A DNA stretch of 64,000 nt, from the NCBI GenBank assembly GCA_024195265.1, contig JAJLRJ010000004.1, positions 981,125 to 1,045,124 of the forward strand, in the 5' to 3' direction. Each line of letters begins with the position of its first letter. Positions within the stretch are counted from its first letter, which is position 1. Source of the stretch: Dendrophyllia cribrosa. Its lineage: Eukaryota; Cnidaria; Anthozoa; Scleractinia; Dendrophylliidae. Both the position numbers and the translations under genes were made by a program. The notes under the pieces are model-generated. The model did not search any database. It saw only the letters and a list, made by a program, of their open reading frames with translations, and was not told the origin of the DNA. Below, piece by piece: positions 13,201 to 25,200 of this stretch.

Positions 13201-16200
13201 ACTGTGTGAATATAGTACATGTATCATGGAGTATTCCATGGAGAATACCATGGGGTATTAATGTACTATGTACTAACCACTCTGTGAATATAATACCATG
13301 GAGTATTCCATGGAGAATACCATGGAGTATTTATGTACTATGTACTAACCACTGTGTGAATATAATACCATGGAGTATTCCATGGAGAATACCATGGAGT
13401 ATTTATGTACTATGTATTAACCACTGTGTGAATATAATACCATGGAGTATCCATGGAGAATACCATGGAGTATTTATGTACTATGTACTAACCACTGTGT
13501 GAATAGAATACCATGGAGTATTCCATGGAGAATACCATGGAGTATTTATGTACTATGTACTAACCACTCTGTGAATAGAATACCATGGAGTTTTTATGTA
13601 CCCTGCAATAAATTAGGATCCCATTCCAAGGGGCGGTAATCTCAGTTTCTTTATGCTATGGGCAAGGAATCTGAAATAGTGTACAGACTGACAAGACACA
13701 CGGCTTTTATGTTAGACATAAATTATGTGAACCAGTGCTATTGGTATTCTTTTAGCATTATTTTATCTTTCAATACAGATTACTTTTTGTCTTACACTTT
13801 ATCTTTGTGAGGATTTACAAAAGTTTTTAATGTGATTTGCATTCTGAGTTTTGATTGCTTTTTGCCTTCAAAAATTAGTTTTGAATAATACAGAAAAATC
13901 TTTACCCACATGTCACTGAAATCTCTTACCATACTTCATGATTTGTACCACAGATGCAATTGATTTTCATGCTCCAGTAAAACTTGGCCACATCATACAT
14001 CTGACTGCACGAGCAACTTTTACAAGCAGCAGATCAATGGAAATTGAAGTTGTTGTAGATGCCAAAGATTATGTAGCAGGTTTGTGGCATTTTTTTTTTT
14101 CAGTTTAATTTGATTTTGTTTGTTTGTATTGTACGCTTTTGCTTAAAGTCTTAATTTTTGTTTAAGGACCATTCAAGTGCTAGTGGTGGTGTCATGGTTA
14201 TATATAGATACTGTAGTCATTATATCACTTATCAGCCGCTTCCTTCCCTCCCTGCCATACGTTTAAGCTGTACCTTGCCTTTCTTTTGGCATAAGACTTT
14301 TTGTTGCCGGGACTAAAAAAACGTGTTTTGTCCGTCTTAACAGGTCTCTGTATTAACTGGGTTAATTTTTTCAGTGCCCCGTGACATTTCAACCACTTTT
14401 TGTCCCCACCATCAGGCATTTGCATTTTTTTTGACAAAATGCCTATGCCCAAGGGTTGGCCCGGAGTTGAAGGGATGGGCACTGCTGGAATTGACTGATG
14501 CATTAGCAACCACCACTCCTGGACTCTCCTAATCTCATGGTTTAGCATTTTTTGTGTAAAGGGTTCAGTTTCTAAAGAAACTGGTGCTGCGTTGGTGAGA
14601 GAGTAAACCGGAAAAGCTGGTTTTATAAGCTGAGTTGATAAAGTAAATTGGCCACCGCAAAGTAGCCTGTTCCAGGCTCCGAGATAGTGGGGAACGCGCG
14701 AAGTAAAAAAAGGGAAAAATCGAGGGGGAACTGGTCGGCGGAGCCTGTAAACATTTCTTTACCGACGCTATTCCGCCCTCTTTTGGCAAGTTTTGCGATA
14801 ATCCAATTTTCTGTCGTCAAAATGTAAAAATGTCAATTAACAGAAATAGTTCTCGGATTTCTCGCGCGAGTATTTCGCCCAAAAGCACGTACAAGAACGC
14901 GAGGTAATCCGCATGTCTTTCAAGACGCGTACGCCGACGAAAATACTGTCCTCGAATCTCGAAGTCCACTCTTCAAAGTGCTGCAGATTTTGTAGGAAAA
15001 ACGTAGCATGTAGAGGAACCAAGAGTTTCTTTGTTCAGTGTAGTGAGAAATAAGGAATTGCTGGCGTTTTCTGGAACCGAGTTTGGTTTTAGCCGATGTT
15101 GTCGCCTCGCTTGGGCACAAGCTCATAAAGCACGACGAACTTTCCACTGTCAGCTGCTTGACTTGTGCGAGAACTTTAACAAGGCTTAACGCTACTTTTT
15201 TCAAACTTGTCGCAAAATCAAACGACGGCATTTCTTAAGCTAAACCGAAGAGACTTTCCAGCTCACCTATTGAAATTTCGCCTTCCGCTAAATGAACGCG
15301 GGAAGGAACTCCGTCTTCTGGGACAAGAAGACGACGACTCTTACCTCATGTTTTAATGCCATGTGCTCCTTTTATATGTTTTGAACGGGTATTTTACATT
15401 TAGCCGTTTGTAAGGAGGATTTTAGTTTAGCGTGCAACGGACTAGAGGTCAAGTCTGTCGTTGTGGTTTCCCGTGGTGTTGCGCTTGTAGATTTTGACCT
15501 CATTTTAGCGGGTAGTGTCGAAAACGAAGCACTCGAAACTGAAGACCGAAGCACGAAGCACCCTGACAGTCGAAAACGAAGCACCCAAAACTCGAAAACG
15601 AAGCACCCGAAGTCGAAAACAAAGCACCCGAAGTCGAAAACGAAGCACCCGAACTCGAAAATGAAGCACCCAAACTTTTTGAAGACCTCGTAAAACCCGC
15701 TATACTTTTTCGATTTGAATTGAATTGAAATATGTCGACAACCGGAGAAAGAACCACATTTGTGATCGAGACCCTACTTCAGACCAAAATATGCAATTTT
15801 ACCTACCCTATTTCAGACCTGGGCAAAATTCGATACCCTATTTCAGACCAGGAAGTGCTTCCGTTTGCGTAAACATTTGAGAAGGGCTTCCAATTGCCGA
15901 TGTTAATCAAACCGCATTTCTCATGGGATTAAAAACGTAGCTTCTTCTTAAAACCATACCCAATTCTAGACCAGAGTGCGCAAACCATACCCTATTTCAG
16001 GCCAAAATGGTCAAAATCTATACCCTATTTCAGACCAAAACGGCTTGAAAACCATACCCTTTAGCGCCGCACATACCTATATAGCTTATGTAAGGGAGTA
16101 CCCCCCCCCCCCCCCCCCGGGATTCACAGTCATTTTCTAAAAAACATCGGACCGCGAAAGAACGTCAGCAAAAATGTAATCGTTAACGAATGAAAAGAAG

Positions 16201-19200
16201 AATGGTTTGTTTGCAAACTTATTGTCATCGAGGAAAGCAAGAAAGATTTCTCATGCAACAAGAATTGTTTATTTCTTATTCGAAACAAGTTTATATCCAG
16301 TTGGGGGTAATATCCGGTCCTGTAACGTCAGGCACGCTTATTTGTTTTAAATAGTTTTTGGTTCCGAGCTGTCGAAACACCCAGAGGGTCTACGTTTTAC
16401 GGATCCGAGGTCTGAGTTTTCGAGACACCCCGGAAAGCAGTGTAATTTGTACTTGTGTGACTGTTTCGCAATCGAAACCGGATCACAAGTGTGGTTCATT
16501 TAATTTCGGATCGAAAATCGAAAACGTATAGAGGGTGCTTCGTTTTCGAGTTTGGGTGCTTCGTTTTCGACTTCGGGTGCTTCGTTTTCGAGTTTTGGGT
16601 GCTTCGTTTTCGACTGTCAGGGTGCTTCGTGCTTCGGTCTTCGTTTTCGAGTGCTTCGTTTTCGACACTCCCCATTTTAGCGTCCTTTTTTTAGCGTCCT
16701 TTTTTGCCTAGCGGTTGGTGTGTTGTTTTCGCCATTTATATTGGTATGTAGATTTTTATGAAGGAAAGGTTTGAATTTTTCTAACTTTTCTCTCTGGAAT
16801 ACCGGACATGACAGGATCTGAAATGATCTGTTGGCCGTGAATGTCTCTCCTGCTATTAATAAAGAGTCACGCTGGGCCCAGCTATTTTAGTTTTGTCTTT
16901 GCAGGATTTTAATTTTCAGGATCCAAGCTTTATAGCAGAGAGAGTTGTAGCTTAATACGCTATTCAACTTGTAGAGAGTTGAAGTTTGTCTCAGTCAAGG
17001 CTGTAATTTTAGCTTCCATTCGCTACTCTTTATAGCTGCGTGGAGCTGTTTATACTAAAACCTCCGTTGGCAATTTTAACAGTCTAGCGACTACTTCGTT
17101 TATGCCACTATTTCATTCAGGCAAGAGTAGTATAGGAGTTGGGGGTACCAGAGCATTTTTTTAAAAAAATGCTCTGTTACCAAACCCAACTCATATCCTA
17201 CTTTCCATCAGATGGAATAGATTTTATGATCTCGACTTTCTGATTTTGACTTTTAATTAAACTATATGTTTTCCAAAAAATAATTAAACTATATGTTTTC
17301 AGATTTCTGATCTCGACTTTCTGATTTCCCAAAAATAATTAAACTATATGTTTTACGCTGTTTATCCATCAGTGATATCAAAAGTGTGCGAAATATTATG
17401 CCTTCCACTCTTGTTTATATTGGTTGAGTTTCCCACGCGTGGGAATATTTATTGTCTCATCACCTTTTATGACAACCATCAAAGAGTTAGCATTTGGATT
17501 AAAAATAACATCTACGCAATGGAACAAAGATAGTTTCCCACGCGTGGGAATATTTATTGTGAGGAAATGAGTCATCAGATTGTAAACAGGATGGAGTTAT
17601 CGGTGTGTGACATTCTCGGAAAAAACAGGGGAAGCCCCCTATGAAATGAGTCATCACTATAGCTATTGTTTCAGATCACGAGAGAAAATATTTTCAACAT
17701 ATTATGGGGTTTGATTTAACTTTACAAGATCTCTCAACTTTGCCCGGTCTGTTCTAAACTCAATAAAACGCTGTTTATCCTTCAGTGATATCAAAGGTGT
17801 GCGAAATATTATGCCTTCCACTCTTGTTTATATTGGTTCAGTTTCCCACGCGTGGGAATATTTATTGTTTCATCACCTTTTATGACAGCTTCCATGATTA
17901 GCATTTGGATTAAAAATAACATCTACGCAATGGAACAAAGATAGTTTCCCACGCGTGGGAATATTTATTGTGAGGAAATGACATCGTTCGGTAGCAATAA
18001 ATTCGCGTTAGCCGATTTTTACATGTTCGCTATTTTTGTTTTCTGGGAATTTAGACACGTGCCGCTTATAGCTATTGTTTTAAAAATATTATCTCATATA
18101 ATAGTATAGAATGAATTGTGATAAGATAATTCACGATGAGTTGAAAGCAATGGGTAATTTTATTTGCGATTTTTGTGACGTAAAATTAGTAGAAGTTGAT
18201 AGTAGTGTGAGAGTGATCGAGTCATGTTGTAGTGAACAAGATATAAATAATATAGATGGCATGAGTGTTTGTCTAAATTGTGGTTCCGTACATGGATATA
18301 ATTATGTTAATGAGTACATTGATTTTTATGAGAATAAGCATAAGATACGGCGAAAATCGGTATATCATCGGAAATATCATATCCAAAACACAATAAATGA
18401 CATCTGTAGCCAACACAAATTACAGATATCAAACAATTACAATGATAGAACTAAAATCATGAAAATTTTTGAGGAGATTGATAAAATTTTGCCACAGATA
18501 AATGGAAACCGAAAACGTATGATAAATATTGATTACATTTTAAAACAATTATTTAAGATGTTAAAATTACCAATTGAAAATGATATACCTTTATCTAAAT
18601 CGAAAAGAACATTAACTTGCTATAAACAATATTGGGATAATATCCTATTGTTAATAGGTGATCAAATACAAACAATTATTAATAAATGATCCAATATCGT
18701 CATGCAAAGGGGGTTTCCCTATGAATGAGTTATTGAATGAAGTTTGTTAGTAAAATTTACTCTAAAAGTTTACTCAAATTTTTTATCATACTGTTTCTCG
18801 AATTTATCAGCAAGAGGACAAAGATCGATGATTATTTCATCTAACTGTCTCATTTCATTGATGAAAACAGTGTGGTTGAATTGATTTCCTCTAAGACAAG
18901 ACCGTAAAAAAACTAATACTTTTTCATATGTCGTATAAGCAAATTCAGACATTTCGATTTTCTTTTTATAATTCTTGATTTCACTTACTGTTTTTAGCAC
19001 TAAACCAGCTCCAGAAATAGAAGCTAGTATAGCAGGATTTAATGTGATACTACCAGCTACAGTACCAATAACTATTAAGCCTGTTGAAGTTACATTAATA
19101 GCTAAATTCAATCTCTTAAAATATTTGAAAGCATTCTTATAGCACCAAAATCGTTTATGATAAAATTTATACAATGCTTTGATTTCAGATAATTTTTCTT

Positions 19201-22200
19201 GGCTGATGTTTTTATCAATATGATTGAAATTGAATATATCTGTTTTAGTCATTTATATTATATATTTGGATAATAATAATTAAATTTTAGGATTTGAAAT
19301 GAGGCAATATAATAATCCAGAGATTTGACCCATTATTGGAGATCTTTTTAATTTCTTCGGTATTAAAAGGCAGCAATATGTGTATCCAGGCCCCTTTTCA
19401 TAGTCATTGTAAAATCTTCCAAATGCATCATGAAAAATAGCATGTTTAATTAAAAATTGGTATTTGGTATTTAGAGTACAAGAACCTGGTCCTATTAATC
19501 CAATGTCAGAGTGTTTTTCTAATATTTGGTTAAATGATATTGGCTTATTCAAATAGTTAACGTACAAAAATTGATATATTAAAGCCGATTTTAATATTTC
19601 ATCTTTAGTATTAGGATGTAGGTTTTTTTGGGTTGTGAAAAATTTATTACAAAAATTAATTGACTGTGCAAGAATTGACATTTATATATATCAATATATT
19701 AGATAATTATATATTAAAACTCTTCAAAAAGTACACTGATATGGCAATTATAAGGTGCATATGTAATATGATCAATTGATATTAATTTGATTCGTACAAC
19801 TGTATCTTCATTGAAATTGATAACTGATGACGCTATATTGAAAGTGTAATAAATTTTATTCGATGCTTTATTCCAATTTTGGGGTCCAAATGAATTGTTA
19901 CCGATTAATATAACCATTTTTTTGTATCCTTCAGGCGGTTTATCGTCCAATATTATCAACCCTAATTTTACTATTTTCAAATTAGTTACCGCAATAAATG
20001 ATGATGAACCGTTGAATATGATATCATTAGTGTTCTTATTTTTCATATAATTGCCTAAAAATATGAATTTTTGTTTCTTTATAGGTAAACCAATTATGTT
20101 TCTACCATTCATATCAATATCAGTCTCCATAACCATTTTTCCATTTTCAATTACAAAAACAGTATCAAATACATCTGGATCGACACTCGAAACATGTCCT
20201 TTAACACCATAAACGATTAGATGTGCTTTCTTTGTATTCCCTTTTGTTATTCTTCCATGTAGATCAATCATTATATATTCGGGAGGAGAAACCTTCCATT
20301 TATGTAGATGAACAATACTTTTAGTATATCCTTCAGCACTAAATATCTTTGTAGTTTGCTGTTTAATATCAATGACTGTTGAAACAACATTTACAGTTGT
20401 TAAATCGATATGAGCTTTATCTGGAACAAAAAACTCGATTACCAAAGTGAACTCACCTTGAGGAAGTTTGTATGCATTGAAACCTATCCTTGACCTGAAG
20501 TCATCATTATTGTCTGTTGTAAGTGTTATATCATAGGCTTTCTTATTGATTTGGTGAGGTGATGCAGCAAAATTGATAATTCCATTAACAACTATATTAC
20601 TTTCTGAGGAGCTCTCATCTACATCTTCCATTAGATATCTGAAAACATCTTTCAATGTAGATGGAGTTATGTGTGACTTGTTTACATAACTCTTATAATC
20701 ATCCGTTATTCGTGTGTACAAGTTTGTATTGGAATCATTGAGTTCGGTGTTGAAGAATGAAACATTTATAGCAGCGTCATTCTCATGTGGTTTAGGAGTT
20801 GCTAGATTAACAATCTTTTTATCTCCCATATCAAGATCGCTGGAAATAGTTTTATCAAGTTTGAGTGTTTCTAAATTATTTATTGCATTCGTATTTTGAT
20901 TTATTCTTGTGTTGTTATCACCAGTTTTTGTGTCAACATATCCTTTATTTGTAGCGTGATCAATTGCTATTGGATCTTTTACATTGAAGATCGTATTTTT
21001 ATTCATATCAAGACCAGTTTCCATAGAAAGCATTTCTTTACGAGAAATAAAAATGTTTTTCACGTCGTTGTAACTAACGAGATTGTTGTAATTTGCAGCT
21101 AAATCCAAGTATGTCTGTTGTTTCGATTTTACAATATTAAAAAGTTCTTTCAAATCAATGTTTTTAGTAACTTCATGAGTGTGATCAGGAACATCGGGAT
21201 GATATTTTTTTAGAGTTATCATATTCACAGCTGAAAGATCTTGGTTTTCATCTGTGTTGATATTTATGATTTTCTTATTCTTCGCATCATATTGTTGACC
21301 GTCATAATTTAAAAAATGTGTCTTCCCATGGTAAAAAGGGAAAGCATCGTTATCACCAGCTGCTTGAACATTTAATATAGAATGATAATTGGCATCCATG
21401 TGATCAGTCAATACTATTCTTTCATTTTTCATATATGCATCTGTAATATTAGCTTTTTTATTACTATAATTTTTAAGAGTTATCATATTAGTTGCACAAA
21501 GATCATTGTCTTCATCCGTGTCCAGATTTGTGATTAATTTTCTATCCATATCAATCTCACCGGGTAAAATTAGTTTATGTCCCCGCATATCAAGATCCCC
21601 CACCATATGAGTTGTTCCATCTAATTTTAAATAATGCGTGTCTCCATACTCTTTATTAACAGCATCTTTTTCTGAAATTGGTGTTTTTAAATTTCTTATA
21701 TTATTGTTTTTCATATCAAGATTTGCTGTAACTAATGGTAAATGCTTACTAACAAATGTATTTCTAATAAATTTGAAATCAACTACATCATTCAAACCAG
21801 TAACTGTTCCTATATTTACTATTTTTTTATTTTGCATATCATAATTACCATCATCTGTCAATTTGAAGCCAACGCCTGGCGGGCCTGGTGGCCCTTGTGA
21901 TGTTGTTGTTGTTGTTGTTGATGGTAGTAATCCGTTTGAATAACTCATTATATATAATATGAGTATATTATATTTTTTCATTGAAATTCTTGGTTGTGAA
22001 TTTCCTTGGTTTATCAATATATATGAAGCAATATGAATCATTAGTGGCTTTTTCATAGTCAGATTTTTTTATACCAAGCTCTCTACTAATCCTGTTTTGT
22101 TCGTTTGGAGAAGGAAATTCAAAAATGCAGTAATGTGTAGAGTTAAGACGGATACATTTGTCAGTGTCATAAAACGATTGACTAAGATATATGCAACTGC

Positions 22201-25200
22201 AATTTTTGTTTCTTGAGTTAGTGTAGTAGTTTCTTATTTCTGCATCATTTTTACTACCAGTATTAAGATAGTCATCAAAAATAACCAACTTTTGGTTATC
22301 ACAATTTAATTCGGACAAAGGCAATATTTGATCATTACTTGCTTCAATAATTGGGTAACCCACCTCTTCACTGATTGGTTTCAATGTTTCCAGTAAATGT
22401 TGATATTTTGATTGTTCCAAGGTTTTAGCATATAGATAAATTTTATCGAAATAGAGTAGCCTATAGATCATGTCTAGCAGAACGTTTGTTTTTCCTGACC
22501 CAGATGGGCCGCAAATTAGCATCCGGAAGCATCGGTCAGGCATGAAAGGATATAGCTGTTTATAATTTGAGGTTACATCATCATCGGCATCGTAATTTGG
22601 TATTATCATTTATATTATATGGGTATATTATTTCAATATAACATGGTGTATAACACGGTGTACAACACAGTGTACAACACGGTGTAAAATGCTCTTTTTT
22701 ATATATGATTTCCAAATTTTATGTAACGTAATAATATAACAATAAATGAGTTTACTTAAATGGAAAGAACTTGCAAAAAGAAAATCTGAATTAGGAAATA
22801 AAATTAATTATGTTCATGATGCAATCACAAAACATAATCTTGGTCAGCAGATAAGTCAGGAATCGTTGACGAAGGTATTCAAACCAGTAACTAGTAAATT
22901 AGATGATGTTATCGACAGTAATTTAGATTTAAGGGTACCTATAAGAAAGAAACGAGCACCTAAAAAAGGTGACCAAGGTATTGACTACATGCCTGAAGTT
23001 GACCCTTTCGAAGACATGCAAGTTGATGATTTATTTGGTGATTATGTCCCACCAAATCAAGAGAAACAACTGGTGCCAAAACCACCAACATATGAAGAAT
23101 CTTTACAAGATCTTCTGGAAGGAAATAAGGATATTTATGTTGATCCTCAGTACTTTGGTGATGAACCAGATGAATTACCACCAAAATATGAAGAAGAGAT
23201 GGACTATGGATTAGATGATGAAGATATAAGTAATGAGATTTTGAATGATATTGGTATTACGGATTATGAAAATGTGGAAATGAGGTTAAATCAACCAGAA
23301 ATGACAAATAAAAAGACTAGGGCCTATCTTAATAAGATTATAAATGATGCAAAATCAAAAAGGAGTCAATTAAGTGGTTATAAGTCACATGTTACAAAAC
23401 AGTTCAAAAGTGGGGCTATATCAGAAGCTGAGAGACAAATGCGAAACAAAAGAATAGACAATGCGAGAGATACTTTAAATGAATACATAAAACATTATAA
23501 TACTAAATTGGAAACAATAAAAGGTTCTGGAATCCAGAGTCGGGGAAAAAAACAGAGAGGTGGAAATATTATGTTTTTTAATGATGTAAAGCAGCTTTTA
23601 AAAAAATTGGAATTGATTATTGGTGAAAGATTGGCAGGGAATACCAGCATTGAGATGCGAAATATGGGAGTAACTATATTGGACACATTATTGAAAATAT
23701 CGAAAATCAATAGATCGCAGTATAATAAATTGTATGGTCAATATTTTAAAAATATAATGTAACTTTATTATATATGGAACGAGAGATAGTATTATCCTCC
23801 TATAGTGTGAAGTCCCAATTAAATAATAAACCTGAAGATTTCACAACAAAATTTACTAGACAAATGATATTGGATAGTAATTCTCAATATGTTATCGGTC
23901 TTAACAGAATTATCAATATGAGTTTCACATGGTTCAATGTTAACGCAGGATACAACAATCAATTAATAAAATATAGCTCTAATAATGGTACAACTTATCA
24001 CAACATACAATTTCCATCAGGAGTATGGAATTATACTGATTTCGATGAATATATAAAAGATATAACAAAGAACGGTGATGAATATCCAATCACTCTTGAA
24101 TTTGATCAGACAACATTTAGGGTTACGATTACATTGGCTCAGAATTATCAGCTTGATTTAACGCATTCCAATTTTAATGATCTAATCGGGTTTGATAAGA
24201 CAGTATTGACAAGTGGAACAAATATTGGTCCTAGAGTACCAAATCTAAGTCAAGACACCGATATTTTGAATATCCATTGTGACCTAATTAATGATTCACT
24301 TGTCGACGGTCAAGATACAGACATCATTTATAGCTTCTCTACCAGTGTACTCCAACCTAGTTATAGCTTCACTTTAGAACCTAAACGGGTTACATATAAC
24401 CCAGTTAATAAAAATACTATCAGTAGTATCCGAATATACATCACAGATGGAAAAAGAAGATTAGTTAACTTGAATGGCGCAGATACAGCTTTCTCACTGA
24501 TTCTGAAAAGTATAGAATAATATAACATAATAGTATAATGAAACCGTATGAATTCAAAAGATTTTACCATCCAAAACTTGGTAAATTTGTATACAGACAC
24601 AAAGGATCGGGAATTATCGTTGATAATATTTTCAAACCGTTGAAGAGTGTTGCATCATCTGTTTTCAAGAAATTTGCTAAGCCAATAGCAAAGAAGGCGT
24701 TAGAATCGGGGATATCCCATGCAGGTGAGCGACTGGGTAAGGCGGTATCTCAAAAATCTGGTGATTTGATAATGAAAAGATTGACAAATTTGAGAAAAGG
24801 AGCTACAAGACAAACAGCAATTGTTCCATCCTCACCCATTAAACAGCTGCAGCAACATTATCAGCCAAAACTAGATCAAGAAAGTACTGATATGATACTG
24901 AATAGACTCATTTCTGGAGATGGTTTGAGGAGAAGACGTAGAGTTAGATTTGTATAGAATCAATGAATATATTTTTTAATTGTTAAAATTATATAACATA
25001 ATAATATATGTCTTTTAGAACGGATAATTTTCTACAAAGAAATGAGTTGGTGCGATTCCAACTCGATGATGTAATCAGGTCTCCAGCTAACGGTCAACAC
25101 CAAACGAAAAATGGTTATAAATTTACAATTAATGATCGATCGAGTTTCTACGATTGGTACAATGCCTATATTGAAGTCCAATTCCAACTACAGAAATTAG

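Noticed and set aside
13041..13639. 153-aa and 65-aa open frames with repeated PWSIPWRIPWSIYVLC
   Set aside because: They are the translation of a 72-bp minisatellite whose unit length is divisible by three. No start context, domain or splice support.
14837..15231. Minus-strand frames of 61 and 103 aa
   Set aside because: Mutually overlapping in different frames, no known domain, and next to a dispersed repeat; probably repeat-derived non-coding DNA.
21949..22056. Longer N-terminus for the fibre protein
   Set aside because: It would overlap the ATPase gene by 89 bp. The ATG at 21948 has the element's usual TATATA leader and is followed by a sensible protein start.
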